From the NCBI GenBank assembly GCA_018004935.1, contig JAGNBF010000001.1, positions 62,001 to 126,000 of the forward strand: 64,000 bases of DNA, in the 5' to 3' direction. Positions 8,476-17,461 of this stretch are shown here, piece by piece; positions within the stretch are counted from its first letter, which is position 1; each line of letters starts with the position of its first letter. Source of the stretch: Chloroflexota bacterium (GTDB lineage Bacteria; Chloroflexota; Anaerolineae; Promineifilales; Promineifilaceae). A program made the position numbers and the translations under genes. Below the pieces are notes generated by a model. It searched no databases, was not told where the DNA came from, and saw only the letters and a list, made by a program, of their open reading frames with translations.

Positions 8476-9627
8476 ATGCTCTACATACACCACGCTACCA
8501 TCCTTACGCCCCACACCACCATCCCCGATGGTGCCATTCTGATTGACCGCGGCCGCATTGTGGCCGTTGGCCCCGGGCAAAATATCCCCCGCCCGGAAGA
8601 TATACCTACCATTGATGCCACCGGTCTGACCCTCGTACCCGGTTTCATAGACTTGCAACTGAACGGGGGATTCGGTCACGACTTCACCCAAAACCCAGAG
8701 ACCATCTGGACGGTGGCCGCTAAATTGCCCCAAACAGGAGTGACGACTTTTCTTCCCACCATTATCACATCGCCACTTCATGCAGTAGAACAGGCGCAAA
8801 AACAGTGGCAGGAAGGTCGCCCGGCCAGTTTTGGCGGTGCCGAACCGATGGGGTTGCATTTGGAAGGGCCATTTCTACACCCCAACAAAAAGGGCGCCCA
8901 CAATCCACGCTGGTTGCGACGGCCCAGCCTGGAAGCCATTCGTTCCTGGACCTGGGAAAATGGCATTCGCCTCGTTACGCTGGCTCCAGAACTGCCCCAG
9001 GCGCTCGATTTGATCACCGTATTAGCCAGCCGAGGAATTATTGTCAGTGCCGGACATTCTCAGGCAACCTTAGAAGAAGCTACGACTGGTTTCAATGCGG
9101 GCATTCGTTACGCAACACACCTGTTTAATGCCATGACGGCCATGCATCACCGGGAGCCAGGATTGGTCGCGGCCGCGCTCAGCGACCCCCGGCTTATCAT
9201 TGGAATCCTGCCCGATGGCATCCATGTTCACCCCCACTGGGTTAAACTGGCCTGGCAACTGACAGGCCCCAACCGCCTCAACCTTGTCACTGATGCCATG
9301 GCCGCCCTGCTCATGCCCCCAGGAACCTACTACCTGGCCGATCAAACGGTCATTGTAGATGAAACCGGAGCACATCTGGCAGATGGCACACTGGCCGGAA
9401 GTGTCATCTCTATGGATCAGGCCCTGCGTAATCTTATGGCTTACACAGGCTGTTCTCTCAAGGAAGCCTTACCCACCGTAACCAGTACCCCTGCCGACCT
9501 GCTTGGTCTGGGGCAACGCAAAGGAACTATCGCTCCAAACTATGACGCCGACCTGGTTTTGCTGGATGTGCGCCAACGAGTACAAAAAGTTTTACTGGCC
9601 GGAGAAATCATCTACAGCCGCGACTAA
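8476..9627 (+). CDS. nagA: N-acetylglucosamine-6-phosphate deacetylase
   Basis: 383 aa amidohydrolase that removes acetate from GlcNAc-6-P. Visible family motifs are [57 protein letters not shown] and the catalytic Asp in VTDAMAAL. It is second in the amino-sugar operon, between the kinase and the SIS-domain gene. No clear ribosome site precedes the ATG at 8476; the 68-bp gap has no terminator. Confidence 0.95.
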   Translation: MLYIHHATILTPHTTIPDGAILIDRGRIVAVGPGQNIPRPEDIPTIDATGLTLVPGFIDLQLNGGFGHDFTQNPETIWTVAAKLPQTGVTTFLPTIITSPLHAVEQAQKQWQEGRPASFGGAEPMGLHLEGPFLHPNKKGAHNPRWLRRPSLEAIRSWTWENGIRLVTLAPELPQALDLITVLASRGIIVSAGHSQATLEEATTGFNAGIRYATHLFNAMTAMHHREPGLVAAALSDPRLIIGILPDGIHVHPHWVKLAWQLTGPNRLNLVTDAMAALLMPPGTYYLADQTVIVDETGAHLADGTLAGSVISMDQALRNLMAYTGCSLKEALPTVTSTPADLLGLGQRKGTIAPNYDADLVLLDVRQRVQKVLLAGEIIYSRD

Positions 9628-9643
9628 ACAGGGACTATCTTTT

Positions 9644-10696
9644 ATGACAATCCTTTCCCATACCCACCTCTATCAGGAAATCCACCAACAGCCAACAGTG
9701 TTAAGCCGCTTTTTTGGCAGTGCGGCCGCGATCACCCAACAACTGGCCCAGGCCATACAAAAGCGGGGCATCACCCATGTCGTCATCGCCGCCAGAGGCA
9801 CCAGCGATAATGCTGGTCGTTACGCCCAATACATCCTGGGTGCGATAAATGGCCTCATCGTAACCCTTACCACCCCCAGCCTGTTCACCATCTACCAGCG
9901 CCCTCCTCGTTTTGGCAACGCCCTCGTTTTAGGCATCTCCCAAAGCGGCAAAAGCCCCGATATCGTCGCTGTACTGGCCGAGGCCCGGCATCAGGGAGCA
10001 CTTACCGCCGTCATCACCAACACCCCTGATTCAGATCTGGCCCAACAAGGCGATTTTGTCATTGACCTGGCGGCTGATGAAGAAAAAGCCGTGGCCGCTA
10101 CCAAAACATACACGGCTTCGTTAGCGGCGATTGCCTTACTCAGCGCCAGCCTGGCCAATGACTCGACCATGCAAACCGATTTGTACCATTTGCCTGATGC
10201 GGTGACGCAAATTCTGGCCCTGCAAGACACCATTGCCCAGGCCGCTCCCCGTTATCGCTATATGGAACGTTGTGTGGTGATTGGGCGTGGTTACAACTAC
10301 GCCACAGCCTATGAAACGGCGCTCAAAATGAAAGAACTAACTTACACCGTTGTTGAGCCATACAGCAGTGCCGACTTTTTGCATGGGCCATTGGCCGTAT
10401 TAGAGCCGGGTTTCCCTGTAATTATATTAGCCCCATCCGGGGTCATGGTGAAAGAGATGGAATTATTTTTGCGGCCGCTACAAGACCGCCACGCCGAAAT
10501 CATTGCCATTAGTGACAACCCGGCCATTTTACACCAGGCCCGTATCCCCCTGGCCTTACCCTACACCGTGCCGGAATGGCTTTCCCCCCTCACCACCATC
10601 GTTGCCGGTCAACTATTGGCCATGCACCTGGCCCACACCCGTGATTACGATGTTGACGCCCCACGGGGCATCCGCAAAGTAACCGAAACGCGCTAA
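9644..10696 (+). CDS. SIS-domain aminosugar isomerase/deaminase (NagB-II / GlmS C-half type)
   Basis: 350 aa with two SIS domains. Motifs are [14 protein letters not shown] (first sugar-phosphate site), [12 protein letters not shown], the GlmS-like [14 protein letters not shown] and [19 protein letters not shown]. It lacks the N-terminal glutaminase of GlmS, so it should act as a glucosamine-6-P deaminase, closing the pathway GlcNAc to fructose-6-P with the two preceding genes. The ATG at 9644 is 16 bp after nagA. Convergent with rpmE, separated by the terminator at 10784. Confidence 0.88.
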   Translation: MTILSHTHLYQEIHQQPTVLSRFFGSAAAITQQLAQAIQKRGITHVVIAARGTSDNAGRYAQYILGAINGLIVTLTTPSLFTIYQRPPRFGNALVLGISQSGKSPDIVAVLAEARHQGALTAVITNTPDSDLAQQGDFVIDLAADEEKAVAATKTYTASLAAIALLSASLANDSTMQTDLYHLPDAVTQILALQDTIAQAAPRYRYMERCVVIGRGYNYATAYETALKMKELTYTVVEPYSSADFLHGPLAVLEPGFPVIILAPSGVMVKEMELFLRPLQDRHAEIIAISDNPAILHQARIPLALPYTVPEWLSPLTTIVAGQLLAMHLAHTRDYDVDAPRGIRKVTETR

Positions 10697-10783
10697 AACA
10701 AAAGAGACCGCCCCCATACAGGCCCTTGAGAGCTGTGCCTGTCGAAACCCTCAAACACCTGTATCGTTATCCTGTATAACAAA

Positions 10784-10822
10784 AAAGGCAGATACGTTCT
10801 CGTATCTGCCTTTGATTTTTTT
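10784..10822. terminator. Bidirectional Rho-independent terminator
   Basis: Stem AAAGGCAGATACG with CGTATCTGCCTTT around loop TTCT, T-rich to the right and A-rich to the left. It ends both the amino-sugar operon (+) and the rplU-rpmA-rpmE operon (-). Confidence 0.9.
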
Positions 10823-10842
10823 GTTCGGTGTCCTGATTGGTG

Positions 10843-11292
10843 TTAGCTCAACAACCCTTCAGCGCGTAAGAACCGTTTAATATCAATCAACGCTTTCTGA
10901 CCAATCCCCGGCAAAGCCAGCAACGCATCTTCGCCATCGGTTTGTAGTTTATTGGCCACGTCACTGACGGTCGTCAAACCAGCTTCCCGGAGCGCATTTT
11001 CCGCCCGTGTTCCCACAGACATCATATCTACGGTCCAGCGGGTAGGATCCACAGCTTCTTTTTGCTCTTCTTGGGTGGTGCGGATTTGTTCCCGTACCTG
11101 CAAGCGGCGCATAAAGCGGTCAACCTGCCCTTCAGTGTCTAACAGGCGGGTTTGCCCGGTGAAGAAAGGGTGATTGCCTGACCAGATTTCCACATGAATT
11201 TCTGGTTTTGTGGCTCCAGTTGTCATCACAACAGAGCCGTTGCAAATGACTTTGGCTTCAGGATACCATTGAGGATGAATCCCTGATTTCAT
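10843..11292 (-). CDS. rpmE: 50S ribosomal protein bL31 fused to a helix-hairpin-helix domain
   Basis: 149 aa, about twice the normal bL31 length. Residues 1-72 match bL31 ([38 protein letters not shown]). The zinc ligands are mostly lost: CNGS replaces the first CxC and WSGN replaces CxxC, so this is the zinc-free form. Residues 93-149 ([18 protein letters not shown] and [16 protein letters not shown]) look like the HhH domain of the RNA polymerase alpha C-terminus. The start overlaps the rpmA stop, so it is coupled to it. The fusion could help tether to rRNA or another partner; that is a guess. Confidence 0.88.
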   Translation of the reverse strand: MKSGIHPQWYPEAKVICNGSVVMTTGATKPEIHVEIWSGNHPFFTGQTRLLDTEGQVDRFMRRLQVREQIRTTQEEQKEAVDPTRWTVDMMSVGTRAENALREAGLTTVSDVANKLQTDGEDALLALPGIGQKALIDIKRFLRAEGLLS

Positions 11293-11558
11293 GCGCTCTG
11301 CTCTCCTTCGGCTTGGTAAACGCTGACCACTTTGCGGCCATGCTTCACTTCAAACTTAACTTTCCCTACGATAAGGGAATAAATGGTGAAATCACGTCCC
11401 AGCCCCACATTGTTGCCGGGTTTTACATTGGTCCCTTTCTGGCGGATGATGATGTGCCCTGGCATAACCAGTTCACCACCATAGGATTTAACACCCAATC
11501 GTTGGGCATTACTATCACGGCCATTGCGGGATGAGCCACTACCTTTTTTATGTGCCAT
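11289..11558 (-). CDS. rpmA: 50S ribosomal protein bL27
   Basis: 89 aa. [20 protein letters not shown] and [11 protein letters not shown], then [12 protein letters not shown] are canonical bL27, whose N-terminal tail reaches the peptidyl-transferase centre. The N-terminus begins directly with AHKKG, so no cleaved leader as in Firmicutes. A GAGGAG ribosome site precedes the ATG. It lies between rplU and rpmE, and its TGA overlaps the rpmE ATG. Confidence 0.98.
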   Translation of the reverse strand: MAHKKGSGSSRNGRDSNAQRLGVKSYGGELVMPGHIIIRQKGTNVKPGNNVGLGRDFTIYSLIVGKVKFEVKHGRKVVSVYQAEGEQSA

Positions 11559-11637
11559 GTTCCATGCTCCTCTCTGCGTAACCAGGAGACAGGTTTTATC
11601 CTGTACTTTATTCTACCCCGGTCGCTTCAGACTATGT

Positions 11638-11955
11638 TTAACCGGCGTAAACCACTTCATCAACCCGCAGACGGGTATAATGCTGGCGATGCCCCTGACG
11701 ATGACGGTACCGATTCTTGGGTTTGTATTTCCATACCAGGATTTTCTTGCCCCGATATTGTTCTACGACCGTCGCTTTGACAATGGCGCCGGAGACATGG
11801 GGTTGACCGACAACGATGGCATCATCATTGGCGATGAGCAAAACATTGCTCAACTCGATTTGAGTCCCCACTACCTGCGTCAATTTCTCGACACTAAAAC
11901 TGTGCCCTGCTTCGGCCCGATATTGCCGACCACCGGATTCAACAATTGCGTACAA
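11638..11955 (-). CDS. rplU: 50S ribosomal protein bL21, TTG start
   Basis: 105 aa. MYAIVESGGRQYRAEAGHSF and the later KILVWKYKPKNRYRHRQGHRQ match bL21. The start codon is TTG at 11955 with GGAGGTAGGCC before it; there is no in-frame ATG that would give the conserved N-terminus. The ribosome site directly follows the T tract of a hairpin (11967-11992), so early transcript folding probably controls the operon. Confidence 0.97.
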   Translation of the reverse strand: MYAIVESGGRQYRAEAGHSFSVEKLTQVVGTQIELSNVLLIANDDAIVVGQPHVSGAIVKATVVEQYRGKKILVWKYKPKNRYRHRQGHRQHYTRLRVDEVVYAG

Positions 11956-11966
11956 GGCCTACCTCC

Positions 11967-11992
11967 AAAAAAAACGGCATCTCAAGATGCCG
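11967..11992 (-). terminator. Leader terminator/attenuator before rplU
   Basis: Hairpin CGGCATCT/AGATGCCG followed on the minus strand by eight T residues, then GGAGG and the TTG start. It sits about 50-70 bases into the transcript from the promoter at 12051-12079, an arrangement expected for a ribosomal-protein leader that terminates unless opened. Confidence 0.7.
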
Positions 11993-12050
11993 GGTAACAA
12001 GCTTTCTTAAACAAAATTATCTTCCTACAATTGAAAGACAACGGAGGGGA

Positions 12051-12079
12051 ATTATAGACGGTGAAGGCATGATTGTCAA
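12051..12079 (-). promoter_or_regulatory. Consensus sigma-70-type promoter of rplU-rpmA-rpmE
   Basis: On the minus strand TTGACA (12079-12074) and TATAAT (12056-12051) are separated by exactly 17 bp, a perfect match to the housekeeping consensus, as fits a strong ribosomal-protein operon. Confidence 0.85.
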
Positions 12080-12190
12080 AGATAAGTTGGATTGCTGTGT
12101 ATTCCGCTTGCATTTCCCCTTTTTGCAGGTCAAAATAAACTAACCTGTTGCCGCCTGAAGGCCTGGGGGCGTGAAACCTGCCAGGATTTG

Positions 12191-14458
12191 ATGGGTTGTG
12201 CTACCATGCAAGAACATGTGGACGCCGATGGGCGGACTTTTTTCGACCTTATCCGCACTTATCTGAATTGTACGGATATGGCGTGTGTGCAACACGCCTT
12301 TGATTTTGCTCGCCAGATGCACGGAGATGCGCAACGTGAATCTGGCGAGCTTTTTTTTACGCACCCGTTGACGGTTGCTTATTATCTGGCGGAGTATCAA
12401 TTGGATGCTCCGGCGTTGGTGGCCGCTTTATTGCATGATGTGGCGGAAGATACGCGGGTTACGATTGGGGAGATTGAGACGCAGTTTGGGGCGGAGGTGG
12501 CCCAATTGGTGGATGGGCTGACGAAGTTTGAGCAGGTGAGTGAGGGCGCGGCCGCGAGACAACTCTCTAAAGCCGAAATTGAAAGCAAAACCCTGCATAA
12601 ACTTCTCGGTATGATGGCTCGTGATGTCCGCATTGGCATTATCAAGCTGTTTGACCGGCGGCACAACATGCGCACCCTCAAAGCCAAAAACCGCCAATCC
12701 CAGGAGCGTAAAGCTAAAGAAACCCTGGCCGTTTACACTCCCCTGGCCAATCGCCTGGGTATCTGGTCCCTTAAATCAGAATTGGAAGCCCTTTGTCTCA
12801 ATATCTTACATCCTGTGGCTTACCAGCGAATTGAGCAACAGTTACGTGCGCTTCGCCAAAAACAGTCCTCCATGTTTGAAAGCCTACGCCAGGAAATCAC
12901 CGATGCCCTGGAGGAAATTGGGGTACCGGTCATAGATATTTTGCATTCTCCAGAGAATATTTACACCATTTACAAAGGAATGATCCAAACACATGGTTCA
13001 GGGGAACATGTGTTTACCCAAAATGGGCATATTCCCCCGGTATTTCGGGTGGTGGTTCTGCTGAAAAATGAGCTGGATTGTTATCTGGCTGTGGGTAAAA
13101 CCCACCAAAAATGGCGGCCTGTTGCCGGACGGTTTGATGATTACATTGCGGCCCCCCGAGAAAATCTGTATCGGGCTTTGCATACGACTGTTGTTTATAG
13201 CAATGGTCAACATGTGCGGGTTCGTTTCCGTACCGCCACAATGAACATTATGTCAGAGATTGGTATTCTGGCTAAGTGGGCACACCTGGGTGGAGGAATT
13301 GCTCCGAAGGAGCTAAACGAACGGGTTAAGGGTTTGTTGAAGAATATCAGCACTAATATTGATGTAGATGCGCAGGATCATACGGTGGGGTTGCAAGGGG
13401 TGATGGAGGATGTGTTTTATGAACAGCAGATCGTCACCTTTACTCCGCAGGGCGATAGCAAAGAGTTGCCGAAAGGGGCCACCGTGCTGGATTTTGCCTA
13501 TGCCGTGCATACGGAAGTCGGTAATTTTGCCCGTGAGGGGTTTGTTAATCAACAGGCCGCGCCCCTGAATCAACCCTTGCGTGATGGTGATATGGTGGAG
13601 ATTCGTAAAGGTCGGAGTGGTCCTCATCGGGTATGGCTGGATGAAGATTTAGGTTATTTGCGGACGAGTTATGCGCGGGCCCATGTGCGCCGTTGGTTTC
13701 GTCGCCTGAGCCGGGAGCAGGCGTGGCAAGCGGGGAGACAGTTGTTGGAGGATGAATTACAGATGTTAGGGTTGATGGAGTTTGGGCATCGGGAAGCGGC
13801 CGCGGTACTCCATTACGCCTTAGCCGATGAGTTGTATGTGGCCCTGGGGTTGGCCGAACAATTACCTACCAGTGTGGCAACCCGTATTCTAACTACTGTC
13901 TGGCAAAAAGGGATTTCCCGTCAGGCTGGTACTGTTGTTCGTGCGGTGGATGGGCAGGCCTTTTTTATCAAGAACATTGTTAATGTCCCCTTACGTCTGT
14001 GCGGTTCCTGTGAGCCTCGACCCGGAATGCCCATTGTCGGCTATAAACGCTCTGATGGACAGGTGACGATTCACCGGGAAAGCTGTTACACCTTATCCTC
14101 AGATATTCCCCGGAGCCGCCTCATGCAATTACGCTGGGGCGAAGGTGAAACCAGCCAGGTACGCCCCATCACCATTCAGATTAATGTGTATGATCGCCCC
14201 AACTTGCTTTACGAGATCACCCATTTTTTGCGTGAGGAACAAACCAACATTTCCTCTATTTATGCTCCAGAAACACCGCGTACCGGTGATGCTACAGAAA
14301 ATGAAAAGCAGGTGTTTTTGGGTCTGGAAATTAGCAGTCCACGTCAGTTGGTGCGCATTCTGCATCGGATAAAAGCCCTGGTAAATGTTTATGTTGTCCG
14401 TTGTTTGCCGACATCGTCGGCCAAAATTTTACCCCCTTCGTCTTATCGCCCCGAATAG
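12191..14458 (+). CDS. RelA/SpoT-family (p)ppGpp synthetase/hydrolase
   Basis: About 755 aa. The N-terminal HD domain is intact (FTHPLTVAYYLAEY, LLHDVAEDT, LFDRRHNMRT), so hydrolase activity is expected. The synthetase domain follows (residues ~250-400), then a TGS domain (VTFTPQGDSKELPKGATVLDF region) and a C-terminal ACT domain (TIQINVYDRPNLLYEITHFL). Synthetase residues are harder to judge: the usual RxKxxxSIxxK region reads ENIYTIYKGM, so the synthetase may be altered. ATG 12191 is chosen; 12206 is an alternative. Divergent from rplU. Confidence 0.88.
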   Translation: MGCATMQEHVDADGRTFFDLIRTYLNCTDMACVQHAFDFARQMHGDAQRESGELFFTHPLTVAYYLAEYQLDAPALVAALLHDVAEDTRVTIGEIETQFGAEVAQLVDGLTKFEQVSEGAAARQLSKAEIESKTLHKLLGMMARDVRIGIIKLFDRRHNMRTLKAKNRQSQERKAKETLAVYTPLANRLGIWSLKSELEALCLNILHPVAYQRIEQQLRALRQKQSSMFESLRQEITDALEEIGVPVIDILHSPENIYTIYKGMIQTHGSGEHVFTQNGHIPPVFRVVVLLKNELDCYLAVGKTHQKWRPVAGRFDDYIAAPRENLYRALHTTVVYSNGQHVRVRFRTATMNIMSEIGILAKWAHLGGGIAPKELNERVKGLLKNISTNIDVDAQDHTVGLQGVMEDVFYEQQIVTFTPQGDSKELPKGATVLDFAYAVHTEVGNFAREGFVNQQAAPLNQPLRDGDMVEIRKGRSGPHRVWLDEDLGYLRTSYARAHVRRWFRRLSREQAWQAGRQLLEDELQMLGLMEFGHREAAAVLHYALADELYVALGLAEQLPTSVATRILTTVWQKGISRQAGTVVRAVDGQAFFIKNIVNVPLRLCGSCEPRPGMPIVGYKRSDGQVTIHRESCYTLSSDIPRSRLMQLRWGEGETSQVRPITIQINVYDRPNLLYEITHFLREEQTNISSIYAPETPRTGDATENEKQVFLGLEISSPRQLVRILHRIKALVNVYVVRCLPTSSAKILPPSSYRPE

Positions 14459-14490
14459 GCAATCTTGGACATGATAGCCTTCATTCTCTC

Positions 14491-15717
14491 ATGGTTGAAC
14501 ATATGACTGAACGACTGTACTACACGGATTCTTACACCACGAAATTTCAAGCAAAAGTAGTAGAGCGGTTTCGCCATCAGGGTCAATTGGCGCTGGTATT
14601 AGAACAAACCTATTTTTATCCCACTTCGGGGGGGCAATTGGCTGACCTGGGCTGGATCAATGGCGAACCGGTGATAGATGTGTTTGTGCGAGAGGCGGAT
14701 GGGGAAGTTGTGCATCTGCTCAATAACAAAGAAGAAATTTGGACAAATGAGGTAAAAGCGGAGATTCAATGGGATCGCCGTTTTGATCATATGCAGGTGC
14801 ATACGGGTCAGCATATTCTTTCGCAGGCGTTTATCCAGGCGGCACAGGCGCAAACGGTCAGTGTACACATGGGAGATGATAATTGTACGATTGACTTGCA
14901 CACAACGGATATTGCCCCGAATCAGGTGGAGCAGGCGGAGTGGTTAGCGAATCAGATTATTTGGGAAAACCGGACGGTGAAGCCGTATTTTGTGACGGTG
15001 GAGCAGGCAGAAAAACTGAATTTGCGTAAGCTCCCGCCGGTGCAGGGCAAAATCCGGTTGATTGATATTGATAAGTTTGATTTGACAGCTTGTGGGGGGA
15101 CGCATGTGGCCCAAACGGGGGAGGTGGGTCTGATTAAGGTGGTGAAGTTGGAAAAATATAAGGAAGGATTGCGGGTGGAGTTTCGTTGCGGCCGCAGAGC
15201 TTTACTCGATTATCGCCTGAAAAATAGCATCGTTCATCGCCTGACCACCGTATTAACCACCGGGTATCCAGGCATCGAACCGGCTGTCAGTAAACTGCAA
15301 ACGGAGCTAAAACAGGCGCAACGAGTGCTCAAGAAACAACAAGAAGATTTGTTGGCGCTAGAGGCTACCCGTTTGTTGAACATCCCACCCGCCAAAGGCA
15401 AGATTCGGCTTATTTGTAAAACCTTTGCCGATGGAGATGCAGGACAGGTGCGAACGCTGGCCAAGCAGTTGACTCTGGAAAAAGGTGTTATTGTCTTGTT
15501 TGGGGTGGCCGGAGAGAAGGCACAATTGATTTTAGCCCGCTCTGAGGATGCGCCCGGGAATATGAATGAGCTGATCAAAACAGCGTTACCGGTATTGGGC
15601 GCGGCCGCGGGTGGGGGGAATGCTACTTTTGCCCAAGGGGGTGGCCCAGCGGCTGATCCGGAGCGTGTGGCTCAGGCCCTCAGCCGGGCCGAAAAGCTGG
15701 TCCTGGCTCAACTCTAA
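14491..15717 (+). CDS. AlaX-type alanyl-tRNA editing protein (long form)
   Basis: About 408 aa. Matches the editing half of alanyl-tRNA synthetase: FYPTSGGQLAD, the zinc motif HTGQH near residue 110 and its partner CGGTH near 210, then a DHHA1-like C-terminus with GGGNATFAQGGG. It hydrolyses Ser or Gly wrongly charged to tRNA-Ala. The aminoacylation domain is absent, so this is AlaX-L rather than alaS. Start 14491 or 14503. It begins 32 bp after relA/spoT. Confidence 0.92.
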   Translation: MVEHMTERLYYTDSYTTKFQAKVVERFRHQGQLALVLEQTYFYPTSGGQLADLGWINGEPVIDVFVREADGEVVHLLNNKEEIWTNEVKAEIQWDRRFDHMQVHTGQHILSQAFIQAAQAQTVSVHMGDDNCTIDLHTTDIAPNQVEQAEWLANQIIWENRTVKPYFVTVEQAEKLNLRKLPPVQGKIRLIDIDKFDLTACGGTHVAQTGEVGLIKVVKLEKYKEGLRVEFRCGRRALLDYRLKNSIVHRLTTVLTTGYPGIEPAVSKLQTELKQAQRVLKKQQEDLLALEATRLLNIPPAKGKIRLICKTFADGDAGQVRTLAKQLTLEKGVIVLFGVAGEKAQLILARSEDAPGNMNELIKTALPVLGAAAGGGNATFAQGGGPAADPERVAQALSRAEKLVLAQL

Positions 15718-15719
15718 AG

Positions 15720-15880
15720 GTTCGCTCAAGATTAATGTATCTTTAACAAAGAGTTTGTGATAAACCTTATCGGTTTCGGAAAACCTGTCAGGTTTGTAAG
15801 CATAACAACCTTGTTAAGAGAGCATTAAGTTGGGTGGTGCGGTCAGGAGACCGGCCACAGCAAACGCAAAAGTAACTGCC
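15720..15880. repeat. Intergenic repeats: aaCCTGTCAGGTTt palindrome and GGTCAGGAGACCGGCCA element
   Basis: Holds CGGAAAACCTGTCAGGTTTG (shared with 45219-45241 and 55291-55330) and one copy of GGTGCGGTCAGGAGACCGGC followed by CACAGCAAA at 15835-15862. Other copies of the second element lie at 43617, 44962, 44993 and 50303. Confidence 0.8.
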
Positions 15881-15902
15881 CGCTAAAATTGGGACAGAAT
15901 TT

Positions 15903-16985
15903 GTGGGTCGCCTAACTGTTATGCTCCCTGTTGCCTGGCCTCGTGCCGTTCTACACCTGGACATGGACGCCTTTTATGTCAATGTGTACCTGCTGGATCA
16001 CCCAGAGGCACGAGGGAAGCCACTTATCGTGGGGGGGAAACCCAATGAACGGGGGGTTGTGGCCTCGGCCAGTTATGAAGCGCGGAAGTTGGGGATTCGC
16101 TCAGCGATGCCCAGCAGTCAGGCAGTGCGCCTTTGTCGTGATGTGCTTATTGTCCCGGCAAATTGGCCGCGCATCCGCGAATGTTCCCAGATGGTTATGG
16201 CGATTTTGCGCGAATATGGCCCAGTGGAGCAGATGAGTGTGGATGAGGCGTATGTGGATTTGGTGGGGTATGAACAGCCGGACCGGCTCGCGGCCGCGAT
16301 TCAGGCTCATGTCAAAACCAGCACTCAGCTTCCGGCCTCTGTGGGGCTGGCTACGAATAAGCTGGTGGCTAAGGTGGCTTCTGATTTTCGTAAACCTGAG
16401 GGATGTATGTTGGTGGAGCCGGGGCAAGAGGCCGCTTTTTTGGCCCCACAACCGGTACGGGCTATCTGGGGAATTGGGCCGCGCACAACAGAGCGGTTAC
16501 AGGAATTAGGTATAAAAACATGTGGTCAGCTTGCGGCCGCGGATCTGAGCCAGATCAAACCATTCTTCAAAAACCAGGCCGAAAGTCTCATCCAGCGGGC
16601 TTGTGGCCGGGATGATCGCCCGGTTGTGGCCGAGCGTGGACAGAGTAAAAGTATTAGTCAGGAGTGGACCTTTAATCAGGATGTGAATGATCCCCACCTG
16701 TTGCGGCGGCGTCTGCGGGAAATGAGCGAAGCGGTGGTAGCCTCCCTGCAAAAAGAGAACCTGGTTGCTCATACCGTCTATGTCAAATTTCGGTGGGCTG
16801 ATTTCACCACCTTCACCCGACAAAAATCGGTGGAAGTGGGAGTGGATGATGTGGAGACGATTGTGGCGTTAGCCGATGCTATCTGGCAGGAGCATTGGCC
16901 CATGGGCCAACGGATGCGCTTATTGGGGATGGGAGTCAGCCATCTAGAGCTAATTCAAGGGCGGCAGTTACGGTTTTCTTTTTGA
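15903..16985 (+). CDS. dinB: DNA polymerase IV (Y family)
   Basis: About 360 aa. The catalytic acids are in LHLDMDAFYVNV and MSVDEAYVDL; the steric-gate and finger region ASASYEARKLGIRSAMP is intact; the helix-hairpin-helix is AIWGIGPRTTERLQELGI; and the little-finger domain follows. Translesion DNA synthesis in the cytosol. The C-terminus ends RQLRFSF with an aromatic/leucine character that could serve as clamp binding. The start is unclear: GTG 15903 has a GGGACAG upstream, ATG 15921 gives a more typical length. Confidence 0.95.
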   Translation: MGRLTVMLPVAWPRAVLHLDMDAFYVNVYLLDHPEARGKPLIVGGKPNERGVVASASYEARKLGIRSAMPSSQAVRLCRDVLIVPANWPRIRECSQMVMAILREYGPVEQMSVDEAYVDLVGYEQPDRLAAAIQAHVKTSTQLPASVGLATNKLVAKVASDFRKPEGCMLVEPGQEAAFLAPQPVRAIWGIGPRTTERLQELGIKTCGQLAAADLSQIKPFFKNQAESLIQRACGRDDRPVVAERGQSKSISQEWTFNQDVNDPHLLRRRLREMSEAVVASLQKENLVAHTVYVKFRWADFTTFTRQKSVEVGVDDVETIVALADAIWQEHWPMGQRMRLLGMGVSHLELIQGRQLRFSF

Positions 16986-17461
16986 CAGCCGTTTGCCTAT
17001 GCCTGCATCTGCGGATGTACACGGGCGGGCTGTTGTGATGAAAGCCATGGTCCAGCTTTCCCAAAGCGGGAGAGGGGAGTTGGTTCCCTTGAGTTTGGCC
17101 CTTTATACTGCCAAAGGGCATAATCCGACATTTTTTCACCCTGTCGCCGTCTCACTTTATCGTCGTGTTGGGCTTATCCAAGGCCACCCCTAACCCCGCC
17201 CCCAGGGGCGGAGAACTACTTTTTTGATTTTTCGACTTCGCTTTTGGTACTATTCATGGTAGGATGTCCTTTGTTTGTGAGAAAATCAACAAGTACAACC
17301 CTTTTTCTACCCCTTTTTCAAAGAGCCAAACCCAAATTTTGGCGTAAATCTGGCCGTCGTTTGGAAAACGGTGCAAGAAGACATTCGTCCTCTCAAAAAG
17401 ACCGTTCAGCAAATTCTGGCTGATTTGTCTGGCTCACCCCCATCGCCATAAGATTTTTGCC
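16986..17461. repeat. Non-coding interval with a dispersed repeat at about 17105-17215
   Basis: The stretch GCCAAAGGGCATAATCCGAC onward to CAAGGCCACCCCTAACCCCG recurs inverted at 53160-53265. The last 100 bp show a short open reading tail (VWKTVQEDIRPLKK-like) with no start codon, perhaps a decayed gene end. No intact gene is seen. Confidence 0.6.

Noticed and set aside
17270-17455. Possible small gene ending in a VWKTVQEDIRPLKK-like tail
   Set aside because: The frame has no start codon and is interrupted upstream; at best a decayed gene end.
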